Shown: in pieces, positions 1 through 7,513 of the stretch
Layout: every line of letters starts with the position of its first letter
How positions within the stretch are numbered: the stretch's first letter is position 1
Assembly: GCA_964416595.1 (NCBI GenBank)
Contig: CAYQES010000003.1
Location: 1-64,000, forward strand
Origin: JAKFYM01 sp964416595
GTDB taxonomy: Bacteria; Bdellovibrionota; UBA1018; CAIPTA01
Direction: 5' to 3'
DNA: 64,000 bases
Position numbers and translations under genes: made by a program
The notes under the pieces: generated by a model
Seen by the model: the letters and a program-made list of their open reading frames with translations, nothing else
Databases searched by the model: none
What the model was told of the DNA's origin: nothing

Positions 1-1
1 T

Positions 2-325
2 CTGGCCCCCACCTGCCGAGTGATGCAGGAAGAAATCTTTGGCCCCGTGGTAAGCATTGCTCCTTTTAAAGACGAAGAGGACGCTATCCGCCTGGCTAAC
101 GGTGTGGAATACGGACTCTCTTCCTCCGTGTGGACAAAAGATGTGGGCCGCGCCAATCGGGTGGCCCGCGCCCTAGACGTGGGCACTGTGTGGGTGAATT
201 CTTGGCTGGTGCGGGATTTAGCCATGCCCTTTGGCGGCGTAAAGCACTCGGGCCTAGGCCGCGAAGGTGGCGATCATTCTTTGGATTTTTTCAGTGAAAC
301 AAAAACTATTTGTTTGAAAGTATAA
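2..325 (+). CDS. Muconic-semialdehyde dehydrogenase-like ALDH, C-terminal part
   Basis: C-terminal part of an aldehyde dehydrogenase; the gene starts beyond the left edge and the frame is open from base 2. The sequence shows the ALDH motif EEIFGPV and, near the end, GTVWVNSW, RDLAMPFGG and SGLGREGG. That tail is characteristic of 2-hydroxymuconic or 2-aminomuconic 6-semialdehyde dehydrogenases (XylG/AmnC type), which oxidise the ring-cleavage aldehyde with NAD+. The catalytic Cys and Glu are outside the window. An aminophenol/hydroxyanthranilate-type dioxygenase and a deaminase domain lie 2.8 kb downstream, which makes aminomuconate semialdehyde a plausible substrate (inference). Family assignment is firm; substrate is not. 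Confidence 0.85.
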   Translation: MAPTCRVMQEEIFGPVVSIAPFKDEEDAIRLANGVEYGLSSSVWTKDVGRANRVARALDVGTVWVNSWLVRDLAMPFGGVKHSGLGREGGDHSLDFFSETKTICLKV

Positions 326-335
326 AGGAGTTCAT

Positions 336-788
336 ATGATCTTTACGCTGTTGTGTTCCCTACTTGCCTCCCCCGTGTATGCTTCCGAGGCCAAACCCGT
401 GGCTTACGGTAAAGGTGTTACGCTCACCACTTCCCCCCTCTCCCTCACGGAAGCTTTGCAAAAGCGGGAAGAGTTAAAAGGCAAGGAGATCGTGGTAAAA
501 GCCCAGGTGGCCACGGTGTGCCAGAGTGAAGGCTGCTGGCTTACTCTGAAAGATAAAACTTCTGAAGTTAGAGTGGTTTTTCTCAATCACTCCTTTGTGA
601 TACCAAAAGATTCCGCCAAACAAGAAGCCGTAGTGCAGGGAAAACTTTTTGAAAAAGAAATTTCTGCGGCCTCCGCACGCCACTATGCAAAAGACGCAAA
701 AATGCCCGCAGCCGAAATTGCCAAAATCAAAGCCCCAGTGAAGCAACCTTGGTTTGAAGCTACGGGTCTAACTCTTTCGAAGCGATAA
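336..788 (+). CDS. DUF4920-type exported protein
   Basis: Protein of 150 aa with an N-terminal signal peptide (hydrophobic stretch, likely cleavage after VYAS). Residues about 45-105 contain the core of the DUF4920 family: VCQSEGCWLTLKD followed by VRVVFLNHSFVIPKD and a VVQGKL strand, an OB-like beta fold with two conserved cysteines in CxxxGCW. Biochemical function of the family is unknown; a periplasmic metal- or ligand-binding role is often guessed. A good ribosome-binding site (aaggag) lies 6 nt before the ATG, and the gene follows the dehydrogenase by only 10 bp, so co-transcription is likely. Confidence 0.75.
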   Translation: MIFTLLCSLLASPVYASEAKPVAYGKGVTLTTSPLSLTEALQKREELKGKEIVVKAQVATVCQSEGCWLTLKDKTSEVRVVFLNHSFVIPKDSAKQEAVVQGKLFEKEISAASARHYAKDAKMPAAEIAKIKAPVKQPWFEATGLTLSKR

Positions 789-793
789 AATCG

Positions 794-824
794 CCGCACT
801 TGGGGCGTAATGCGCCAAGTGCGG
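794..824. other. Perfect 10-bp inverted repeat (stem-loop)
   Basis: Arms ccgcacttgg (794-803) and ccaagtgcgg (815-824) are perfect reverse complements around an 11-nt loop. The structure lies 5 bp after the DUF4920 stop codon. No U-run follows, so it is not a canonical intrinsic terminator. It could stabilise the mRNA 3' end or act as a bidirectional structure. It does not match the palindromic repeat family found elsewhere in the window. Confidence 0.6.
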
Positions 825-906
825 TGGTCCGTCCATTGCGCCTTTTCCCACTAAAATATATTTAGAGCTCCTGACCCGAATCCCCGGGACTAAACCAGGA
901 GTTACT

Positions 907-1392
907 ATGATCCAAATAGCCTTTTCAGCCTTACTTCTTTCCGTACTTACCATTTGCATTCCCCAGCTCGCAAAAGCCGAGGAAGCACCTGAACTTGTTC
1001 CCTATGAACAAACCGAAGAAAATTATGATTACGATATTGCCAGTCGCTACACAAAATTCTTGGGACAATCGGAAATTTCCTTCTTATATCGAGATGAGGA
1101 TGTGATCCGAGTTCGTTCTTGTCGTAGAGAAGGTGAAACCGTATCGGCCATTCGCTTGCGAGTGCTCGACCACCGCGTGCACCTCAACTATATCGAAGTT
1201 GTATTCGGCAATGGCAGAAGCCAACGCATTCGCCTGAATGCTACCTTCCGCCCAGGTCAAACCACCCGTTGGATGGATCTTGCTGGTCGCAACCGTTGTG
1301 TGCAGGAAATTCGCTTGAAAGGCCGCAGCGATGCCTTCTTCCCTGGCACCGCTCGAGTACAAGTGTACGGCTTAGTGCAAGACAACAGATAG
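907..1392 (+). CDS. Exported beta-sandwich protein, DUF2541-like pattern
   Basis: Protein of 161 aa with a clear signal peptide (cleavage probably after LAKA, about residue 24). The mature part carries a strand pattern seen in DUF2541/YaaI-like secreted proteins: an RDEDVIRV start, an IRLRV strand, EVVFGNGRS, a GQTTRWMDL turn and RCVQEIRL. Two cysteines (CRR and RCVQ) could form a disulfide. The resemblance is by pattern only and function is unknown. ATG has an aggag site 5 nt upstream. A strong intrinsic terminator follows, so the unit ends here. Confidence 0.65.
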   Translation: MIQIAFSALLLSVLTICIPQLAKAEEAPELVPYEQTEENYDYDIASRYTKFLGQSEISFLYRDEDVIRVRSCRREGETVSAIRLRVLDHRVHLNYIEVVFGNGRSQRIRLNATFRPGQTTRWMDLAGRNRCVQEIRLKGRSDAFFPGTARVQVYGLVQDNR

Positions 1393-1424
1393 TTATTGAA
1401 GTTTGCTGTTGCACAAGCGAATGC

Positions 1425-1460
1425 AAAAAACCTCTCTTGGTAAAACAGGAGAGGTTTTTT
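1425..1460 (+). terminator. Intrinsic terminator
   Basis: Stem aacctctc / gagaggtt with a 12-nt loop, preceded by six A and followed by six T. The symmetric A/T tracts mean it may work in both directions. It closes the unit of the exported protein ending at 1392. Confidence 0.85.
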
Positions 1461-1557
1461 GTTTATGGCGTGAGCGTAATATTTGAACAAAGTTTTAGAG
1501 AGACAAAAATTTTTCTATATTTATGATAAAATGGTTCCTTTTTTAGGAGAAACTTCC

Positions 1558-2457
1558 ATGTCTCTAAAGATTTTGAGTGATCAAGAATTAATTACTAGTA
1601 CCGAGCAAGCGCTTAAAATCATGCGCGAGGCCGAAGTGGAAGTGCTTCGCCATTTCCAGGAAATTGAAGAACGAAGGTTATGGGCAGAGGCTCGATCACT
1701 CTATAAATATATTGCGAATACTTTTCAGCTCACTGCGGACCAAATCTATCCCCGCTTACAGGCTATGCGATTGATGCGGGCCATTCCAGAAGTGGAGCAG
1801 AAATTAGAAGCGGGTGAGCTTAGCATGACCAATGCTTTAAAGGCGCAACAGACATTTCGAGCCGAAGCCAAGCAGCGGGTTGTTCCTATGGAAGAAAAGA
1901 AGGCGCTTTTGCGGGAACTCAAACACGCTTCTACCAAAGAGGCCGATAAAGTGCTCGCAGAGAGATATCCAGCCTCGAAGCGACCCCCAGAAAAAGTGAC
2001 GCCGGTGGATAAAAATCAAAATCTCATTCAATTTTATGTGGACAATGAGACGCTAAAACAAATCGAAGAGCTAAAGGCCAAGTTCTCTCACCAAATGCCG
2101 TCAGGCAAAATGGAGGATCTCTTGAAAATCCTCATCCAAAAGGCTACTCGGGAGCCGAATCCGCGGAAAGCCGCCCCCGCCCAAAAGCGTTCCCGGCATA
2201 TTCCCGCCGAAGTGAAACGTGAAATGGAAAAAACCCGTTCTCAGAGCTGTGCTCACTTGCATGCCAAAACCGGCCAGCGCTGCGGTACCACGCATTTTCT
2301 ACAAATGGATCATATTCATGAATATGGCGAGGGAGGAGGTAATGAATTTCTGAACTTGCAGTGGCTATGTGGCTCCCACAACCGCCATCGTTTTGAAACG
2401 GGACGCGGCGACCCAAAACATGAAAACACCCGGCATTTTATTGTACCGCCCAGGTAA
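1558..2457 (+). CDS. HNH endonuclease-domain protein
   Basis: Protein of 299 aa. The N-terminal two thirds are charged, alpha-helical and probably partly coiled (residues about 1-200). The C-terminus carries an HNH nuclease motif: a cysteine pair in SCAHLHAKTGQRCG, then LQMDHIHEY, NEFLNLQWLC and GSHNRHR, the beta-beta-alpha metal finger. Paralogs of this layout (helical N-terminus, C-terminal HNH) are numerous in Bdellovibrio genomes; their role is unsettled, with DNA degradation or mobile-DNA activity suggested. Start chosen at the ATG preceded by ttaggaga; an upstream in-frame codon at 1483 lacks a good site and lies closer to the terminator. Confidence 0.85.
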   Translation: MSLKILSDQELITSTEQALKIMREAEVEVLRHFQEIEERRLWAEARSLYKYIANTFQLTADQIYPRLQAMRLMRAIPEVEQKLEAGELSMTNALKAQQTFRAEAKQRVVPMEEKKALLRELKHASTKEADKVLAERYPASKRPPEKVTPVDKNQNLIQFYVDNETLKQIEELKAKFSHQMPSGKMEDLLKILIQKATREPNPRKAAPAQKRSRHIPAEVKREMEKTRSQSCAHLHAKTGQRCGTTHFLQMDHIHEYGEGGGNEFLNLQWLCGSHNRHRFETGRGDPKHENTRHFIVPPR

Positions 2458-2475
2458 ACACCTTATGATCAAGCC

Positions 2476-2838
2476 ATGCAGAATCTACTCTGGGTTATAG
2501 CTTTTGGAATACTAGGCATAAGTTGCCGCTATGGCGTGGATCAGATGATAGACAATAGTACCTTTCCTCTATCTACTTTTCTTATCAATATGGCCGGGTC
2601 TTTTCTGGCAGGCTTAATTTTCGCCCTAGGAGAACGGCAGGATCTTTCGCCCTCTCTACAAACAGGGCTCTTAGTAGGTTTCTGCGGCGGTTTCACCACC
2701 TTTTCCGCCTATGCTCTGCAAACTTTTCTGCTGCTGGAGGAGGAACGTTTCCTACCAGCTTTTGGCTATTTATTTTTGAGCCCCGCCTTGGGCCTACTTG
2801 CCGCATTTTTACCGATCTTTGTAATGAGAAAATTGTAA
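2476..2838 (+). CDS. crcB: Fluoride ion channel CrcB/Fluc
   Basis: Protein of 120 aa with four predicted membrane helices, the family's usual size. The signature GFCGGFTTFSAYALQT in the third segment (the Phe-box and Na+ site region) and an early Gly-rich helix with an Arg (ISCRYG) identify a Fluc dual-topology channel that exports cytoplasmic fluoride. It starts 18 bp after the HNH gene. I looked for a fluoride riboswitch in front of it and there is no room for one in that gap, so regulation is not evident. Confidence 0.92.
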   Translation: MQNLLWVIAFGILGISCRYGVDQMIDNSTFPLSTFLINMAGSFLAGLIFALGERQDLSPSLQTGLLVGFCGGFTTFSAYALQTFLLLEEERFLPAFGYLFLSPALGLLAAFLPIFVMRKL

Positions 2839-2892
2839 TTTTTTTCATTTGTGCGCTTGCTTGCACAAAATAATTGGCATACATATTCTCCC

Positions 2893-3117
2893 ATGAAAAC
2901 TCCTCAACGATTTTGGTTTGCATGCTTTTTCGCTCTCGCCTTACTCATAGGCAATTTTGTGTACGGAAAAATCTTTTCTGTTCCTTCCTCCCAGGAGTCT
3001 AAAACCACCGCCAGAATCCTCCACGCTGTGGATCTAACTTCCGTAAAAACCCAACCCATATCCGCCACCATCCTAGGCATATCGGAAGCAGTGGCTTCCC
3101 CTAAGCACAACCAATAG
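2893..3117 (+). CDS. Small single-pass membrane or exported protein
   Basis: Protein of 74 aa with one hydrophobic segment (residues about 6-25), followed by a polar Ser/Thr-rich tail. No recognisable family. The ATG at 2893 is preferred over an upstream GTG because it puts the hydrophobic helix at the very N-terminus. It lies between crcB and the ring-cleavage operon. Coding status is plausible but unproven. Confidence 0.45.
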   Translation: MKTPQRFWFACFFALALLIGNFVYGKIFSVPSSQESKTTARILHAVDLTSVKTQPISATILGISEAVASPKHNQ

Positions 3118-3159
3118 AGCCAATTGTAAATCTTCCCATCTGCGGCTAGACTAGCCCCC

Positions 3160-4101
3160 ATGACCGCACGCAAAGGCAAAATCCTGGCCGGGGTGCTAGC
3201 GCCCCATCCCCCTCACTTAGTTTATGGCGAAAATCCCCCCCAGAACGAGCCCCGCTCGGAGGGTGGCTGGGAAAGCCTGCGTTGGGCCTATGAGCGCTGC
3301 CGGCAGCGCATTCTGGCCATGAAACCCGATGTGCTCTTGGTGCATTCCCCCCATTGGATGACAGTCGTAGGCCACCACTTCCTGGCCGTGGATCGCTTCA
3401 AGGGCCTATCGGTGGATCCAATCTTCCCCCATCTTTTCCGCTATAATTATGATCTCAAAGTGGATGTGGAACTTTCCTTAAGCATCGAAGAAGAAGCAAA
3501 AAAAGCCGGGCTCATCACCCGTCTCATGAAAAATCCCGATTTCCGCATCGACTACGGAACCATTTGTTCTTTACACCTTATGAATCCCGCCTGGGATATT
3601 CCGATCGTGTCCCTATCGTCTAATAATTCTCCCTACTATTTTTCCAATGAAGTGGGGCAGGAACAGATGGCGATCCTGGGGCAAGCCACAAAGAAGGCCA
3701 TTGAAAAGAGCGGCCGCCGGGCGGTTTTGCTGGCTTCAAATTCCATGTCTCACCGGCATTTCACCACGGAACCAAAAATCCCTGAGGATATGAGCCACGA
3801 GCATGTGTACCACCACGGCCAATACCTCTGGGATATGCAGATGCTGAAACTCATGCGGGAAGGCCGGGCCAAAGAACTTCTCGCTGTGCTGCCAGAATTC
3901 ATCGATATGGCCAGCGCCGAAGTGAAGGCTGGAGCGCTGGCCTGGATGCTCTCGGCCTTGGATGTGCCGGATTACCCGGCGATCGTGCATGGCTACGGCA
4001 CCGTGATCGGCACGGGGAATGCCGTGGTGGAATGGAACCAGGAAACCCGCGGCCGGGAAAGTTTACCGCCGGAACTCACTCGCGTAGGAGCTTCTTTATG
4101 A
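3160..4101 (+). CDS. Extradiol ring-cleavage dioxygenase, catalytic LigB-type subunit (AmnB-like)
   Basis: Protein of 313 aa in the class III (LigB superfamily) extradiol dioxygenases, Fe(II) enzymes that open aromatic rings. The metal-site histidines are visible at H16/H19 (APHPPH) and H62/H65 (VHSPHW). A conserved Ser-His pair occurs in SNSMSHRHF, and the third ligand is probably the Glu in ASAEVKAGA (about 255). The length fits the beta subunit of 2-aminophenol 1,6-dioxygenase. The next gene encodes a related subunit without these histidines, fused to a deaminase domain, and overlaps by an ATGA. Substrate is inferred to be an ortho-aminophenol such as 2-aminophenol or 3-hydroxyanthranilate. 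A catechol-type substrate cannot be excluded. Confidence 0.85.
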   Translation: MTARKGKILAGVLAPHPPHLVYGENPPQNEPRSEGGWESLRWAYERCRQRILAMKPDVLLVHSPHWMTVVGHHFLAVDRFKGLSVDPIFPHLFRYNYDLKVDVELSLSIEEEAKKAGLITRLMKNPDFRIDYGTICSLHLMNPAWDIPIVSLSSNNSPYYFSNEVGQEQMAILGQATKKAIEKSGRRAVLLASNSMSHRHFTTEPKIPEDMSHEHVYHHGQYLWDMQMLKLMREGRAKELLAVLPEFIDMASAEVKAGALAWMLSALDVPDYPAIVHGYGTVIGTGNAVVEWNQETRGRESLPPELTRVGASL

Positions 4102-5381
4102 TCGTTAAAGCTCTTGTAGTGCCAGGTTTGCCACAATTGCTCTTGGCTCCCGATAAATCTCCTCCCTGGAAACATTTACGGGAAGCCTACGAACAGGCCC
4201 GGAAAGAAATCGAAGCCGTGGAAGCGGATTTCATCCTCTACTACTCCACCCAATGGCTTTCGGTTTTAGGTTACACTTTCCAGGCGGATCCCGCCCCGGA
4301 GTGGACCCACGTGGACCACAATTTCCATGATCTAGGATCCATGCACTATAAGTTCCGCATTGATCCCACTTTCGCTTCCGCCTACGCCGAAGAAGTGAAA
4401 AAAGACGGCCACCACACCATGCTCGCCAACTACCGCGGTTTCCCTGTGGATACGGGCACCATCGTGGCCCAGAAAATTTTAAATCCCAATAACCGCCTTC
4501 CGGCTTCCATGGTTTCCTGCAATATGTACGCGGAGAAAAACGAAACCATAGAACTTGGCCGTGCGGGTCTTCGCGCTTTGGAAAAAACCGGCAAACGGGC
4601 TGTGGCAGTGTTGGTGAGCGGGTTATCGAACCGCTTTTTTGTGAAAGAAATTGATCCCAAGAACGACGCTATTTCCTCCGCGAAAGACGACGAATGGAAT
4701 CACAAGATCTGCGAACTCTTGCAGGATGGCCGCTTGGAAGACGTGGCCCAAGTGGCCCGGGATTTTGGCCGGGAAGCCAATGGGGATATGGGTTTCAAGG
4801 GCATTTGGTGGCTGAATGGCCTCTGTGGAGAAACCAATGATTTCTCTGGAAAAGTTTTAGGCTACGGCGCCATCTACGGCACCGGCAATACGGTGGCCGT
4901 GCTCACGCCTAATAAACCTGTGCGTTCTAAAGTTAGGGTGGAAAGCGCGAAGACCGCTGTTTCGGCTGCCTCCGCAGTGATCGATGCCCAAGCGGCCCCA
5001 GAGCCCGTGGGGGCTTATCCCCACGCACGAAGAGAAGGAGATTTATTGTTTCTTTCTGGGGTTGGCCCTCGGCAAAGAGGCAGCAAAAAAATTCCCGGCG
5101 TGGAATTAGATGCTGCGGGAAATATCACTTCCTATGATGTGGAAACCCAAACCCGCTCTGTGATCCAGAATGTAAAATCGATTTTGGAAGCCGCGGGATC
5201 CTCTTTAGATAAAGTAATCGATGTGCAGGTGTTCCTCACCAATATGAAAAAAGATTTTCCTGTGTTCAATAAAGTGTACGCCGAACATTTTCAAAACATC
5301 CAAGCCACCCGCACCACCGTGGAAGTAGGGGCCCTCCCCACTCCCATTGCTGTGGAATTTAAAGTGGTGGCCCGGCCTTGA
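4098..5381 (+). CDS. Fusion: non-catalytic LigB-like dioxygenase subunit + RidA-family deaminase
   Basis: Protein of 427 aa with two domains. Residues about 1-275 resemble the LigB fold of the upstream gene, but the iron-binding histidines are gone: PGLPQ replaces PHPPH and YYSTQW replaces VHSPHW. This is as expected for the alpha subunit of 2-aminophenol 1,6-dioxygenase (AmnA). Residues about 300-427 form a complete RidA/YjgF domain (EPVGAYPHA, LFLSGVGP, DVQVFLTNM and TRTTVEVGALP with the key Arg). 2-Aminomuconate deaminase belongs to that family. The fusion would join ring cleavage to a later deamination step. ATG 4098 overlaps the previous stop (ATGA); an in-frame ATG at 4032 lies inside the upstream gene. 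Confidence 0.85.
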   Translation: MIVKALVVPGLPQLLLAPDKSPPWKHLREAYEQARKEIEAVEADFILYYSTQWLSVLGYTFQADPAPEWTHVDHNFHDLGSMHYKFRIDPTFASAYAEEVKKDGHHTMLANYRGFPVDTGTIVAQKILNPNNRLPASMVSCNMYAEKNETIELGRAGLRALEKTGKRAVAVLVSGLSNRFFVKEIDPKNDAISSAKDDEWNHKICELLQDGRLEDVAQVARDFGREANGDMGFKGIWWLNGLCGETNDFSGKVLGYGAIYGTGNTVAVLTPNKPVRSKVRVESAKTAVSAASAVIDAQAAPEPVGAYPHARREGDLLFLSGVGPRQRGSKKIPGVELDAAGNITSYDVETQTRSVIQNVKSILEAAGSSLDKVIDVQVFLTNMKKDFPVFNKVYAEHFQNIQATRTTVEVGALPTPIAVEFKVVARP

Positions 5382-6013
5382 AAATCTGGGATATCAGCCC
5401 GCTTTTAAGTGAGAAAACTGCTGTGTTCCCGGGGGACGTGCCTTTTTCCCGGGAGATGAGTTTGTCTTTTACGGGTGGCGATCATTTGGATCTATCTTCC
5501 ATCCGCACCACTTTGCATCTTGGCGCCCATGCGGATTCCAGTTCCCACTATCATGCCAATGGAGAGGGTGTGGATAAGCGGCCTTTGGAAAATTACCTCG
5601 GCAATTGCCAGGTGATTGCGGTGAAAGTTCCCCGGGGGGAACGCATTCTGCCAAAACATATTTCTGTAGAAATCCAAGCCAAGCGCGTTCTTTTCCGCAC
5701 AGATTCTTTTCCCAATCCCGACCAATGGAATGGAGACTTTAATTCCCTCTCGCCAGAGTTAATTGAATTTTTAGCCGATCGGGGCGTGGTACTTGTAGGA
5801 ATTGATACCCCCAGTGTGGATCCGGCAGACTGTAAAACCCTCGATTCCCACCAGGCTCTTTACCGCCGCAAGCTTTCTGTGCTGGAAGGCATTATCCTGC
5901 ACCAGGTGAAACCGGGACTTTACACCTTAGTTGCCTTGCCACTGCCGCTGAAAGATGGGGACGCCTCCCCCGTACGTGCTATCCTTTTGGAGAAGAACCG
6001 GCTCGAACCTTAA
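5378..6013 (+). CDS. kynB: Cyclase-family metal hydrolase, kynurenine formamidase-like (KynB)
   Basis: Protein of 211 aa, the usual KynB size. The metal-binding motif of the family, HxGxHxDxxxH, is present as H47, H51, D53 and H57 (HLGAHADSSSHY), with IDTPSVDP and a later DSHQALYR loop. KynB hydrolyses N-formylkynurenine to kynurenine in tryptophan breakdown, which leads to anthranilates and fits the aminoaromatic ring-cleavage genes just upstream. The start is a TTG that overlaps the preceding stop (TTGA), so translation is probably coupled. A different cyclic or formyl substrate remains possible. Confidence 0.78.
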   Translation: MKIWDISPLLSEKTAVFPGDVPFSREMSLSFTGGDHLDLSSIRTTLHLGAHADSSSHYHANGEGVDKRPLENYLGNCQVIAVKVPRGERILPKHISVEIQAKRVLFRTDSFPNPDQWNGDFNSLSPELIEFLADRGVVLVGIDTPSVDPADCKTLDSHQALYRRKLSVLEGIILHQVKPGLYTLVALPLPLKDGDASPVRAILLEKNRLEP

Positions 6014-6022
6014 GAGGCATTC

Positions 6023-6430
6023 ATGCGATCTCTCCTTTTGTGTTTTTTGCTACTTGTTTCCTGCTCCAGCTCAGAGCCCTCTCCGGAGGCCGAAGAAGCG
6101 GCCAGCATTGAAAATACCGACAATTGCCTAGCCAACTCAGAACTTGCGCGCCAGTGGGGAGAATGCAATGTAAAGCACACCATTTATGGTGGCAGGAGCG
6201 GCATCGGCAATTGCCATCGGAAATTTGGTCGCGATCCAAAATCCGCGGATACTACCATTTTGAAAATTCGTTTATTGCCTACGGGCAAAGTGCGAGACGT
6301 GAAAGCCGAAGAGGCGGGTCCCCGGAATAAATCTTTGGAAAATTGTTTGTCGCAGGTGATTGCTAAATTGCAGTTCGCAGCTCCGCCTAAGGGCGTGAAG
6401 CCCGTGATCTATGTGCCGTTTCAGCAGTAG
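6023..6430 (+). CDS. Lipoprotein with TonB-C/AgmX-like C-terminal domain
   Basis: Protein of 135 aa. An N-terminal lipoprotein signal ends in the lipobox LLVSC, followed by a Ser/Glu-rich linker. Residues about 75-135 have the pattern of TonB-C or AgmX/PglI C-terminal domains: ILKIRLLPTGKVRDV, then ENCLSQVIAKLQF and a VIYVPF strand. Such domains contact periplasmic or outer-membrane partners. The gene follows kynB by 9 bp but is probably unrelated to catabolism. One of the palindromic repeats begins right after its stop codon. Confidence 0.65.
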   Translation: MRSLLLCFLLLVSCSSSEPSPEAEEAASIENTDNCLANSELARQWGECNVKHTIYGGRSGIGNCHRKFGRDPKSADTTILKIRLLPTGKVRDVKAEEAGPRNKSLENCLSQVIAKLQFAAPPKGVKPVIYVPFQQ

Positions 6431-6431
6431 A

Positions 6432-6489
6432 AAAATCTAAGCGCTAGAGTTAACGCGCCGCTTGTCCGGCGCCGGACTTTTCATCGCGA
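6432..6489 (+). repeat. Palindromic intergenic repeat, copy A
   Basis: Copy of a repeat family whose core gtccggcgccggac is preceded by taacgcgccgctt and followed by ttttcatcgcga. Over 58 bp it differs from copy B (9452-9509) at only four bases, all near positions 12-17. It starts 1 bp after a stop codon. The G/C palindrome plus T-run could terminate transcription. Copies A and B flank the TIGR02147/lipoprotein module as direct repeats. Confidence 0.85.
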
Positions 6490-6583
6490 GATTTGTTCAT
6501 ATAAATTCGATTTGAAATAGGCGCCCAGCACAACTCAATGCATCAAAATGCAACCACTCCGTTTCTGATCGTCTGGTGACAAT

Positions 6584-7513
6584 GTGTCCACAGAAAATGA
6601 CACCACCATCTTCTCAACAAAGCTTTCCCGGGCTAATAATGCTCCTATGCAAACGGAAGCACACTTAAACAACATCAATTTACCAAAAATCTTTGAGTAC
6701 CAATCCCCGCAGGAATATCTGGTTCAATATTTCACCTGGATGAAATCCCGTAATAAACGGATGTCGCTGCGATCCTGGGCTAAGATGATGGGCTTGAGGG
6801 ACCATAGCTTGCTCGTTCTCCTCTTAAAGGGAAAGCGCCCTGTGCGGCAACAGCATATAGATTTTCTTTTACGCGGATTAACAGTTTCTGAATCTGAAAA
6901 ACGTCGCTTTAAATTGCTAGTGCAAGCGGCCAACACTCAGGACGAGGAAGAGCGATTACTATTGTTAAATAGCTCCGCACCCCACGAACAAATTGAGCTG
7001 GAGCTCGAAACCTTTCGTCTTATTTCCCACTGGATTCACCTTGCCATCTTAGAAATGACAGAGCTAAAGGGATTTCGCCCCGAACCAGATTGGATCGCTG
7101 CCCACCTGGACCCACCCACTTCAAAAACTGAAATCGTTTCCGCCTGGGATCGTTTGGTGCGTTTAGGTTTGGTAAAAGAAGTAAAAGGTAAGTGGAAAAA
7201 AACCAATCGCGCCCTTACTACTTCCGGTAAAAGTAGCAACCAAGCGGTTCGCGCACATCACCGCCAAATGATCGATTTAGCTAAAAGATCCGTAGACACG
7301 CAGTCCATCCAGGAACGCATTCTAAATAGCTGTACGATGACTATCGACAGCAAAAAAATCTCGCTGGCCCAAGATATCATTTTGGAATTCCGCAAAAAAA
7401 TGGAAGCCCTAGTGGAAACTCCCGGCGGTGATTCCACTTACCAATTATCGGTGCAGTTTTTTCGTTTATCTAGACATCCTGAAATCAAGAAAAATAAAAT
7501 GGAGGAAAAATGA
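6584..7513 (+). CDS. TIGR02147-family protein (putative HTH regulator)
   Basis: Protein of 309 aa of the TIGR02147/DUF4423 type, a family found mainly in Bdellovibrio relatives and Fibrobacter. Visible family traits are an N-terminal HTH-like segment (SLRSWAKMMGL, then LVLLLKGKRPV), a central winged-helix-like region starting SHWIHLAILEM, the AHHRQMIDLA motif and the C-terminal TYQLSVQFFRLSRH. It shares all of these with the protein at 19584-20339. Function is not established; a DNA-binding regulator is the usual guess. The start is a GTG, with an alternative ATG at 6647. It overlaps the lipoprotein gene downstream by ATGA. Confidence 0.8.
   Translation: MSTENDTTIFSTKLSRANNAPMQTEAHLNNINLPKIFEYQSPQEYLVQYFTWMKSRNKRMSLRSWAKMMGLRDHSLLVLLLKGKRPVRQQHIDFLLRGLTVSESEKRRFKLLVQAANTQDEEERLLLLNSSAPHEQIELELETFRLISHWIHLAILEMTELKGFRPEPDWIAAHLDPPTSKTEIVSAWDRLVRLGLVKEVKGKWKKTNRALTTSGKSSNQAVRAHHRQMIDLAKRSVDTQSIQERILNSCTMTIDSKKISLAQDIILEFRKKMEALVETPGGDSTYQLSVQFFRLSRHPEIKKNKMEEK

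Noticed and set aside
794..824. Member of the gtccggcgccggac repeat family
   Set aside because: The arms (ccgcacttgg) share no core with the family; it is an independent stem-loop.
2458..2475. Fluoride riboswitch in front of crcB
   Set aside because: Only 18 bp separate crcB from the upstream gene, too short for the riboswitch fold.
2861..2889. Sigma-70 promoter ttgcac-N17-tattct before the small membrane protein
   Set aside because: The elements match poorly (3/6 and 4/6) and the -10 is only a few bases from the start codon.
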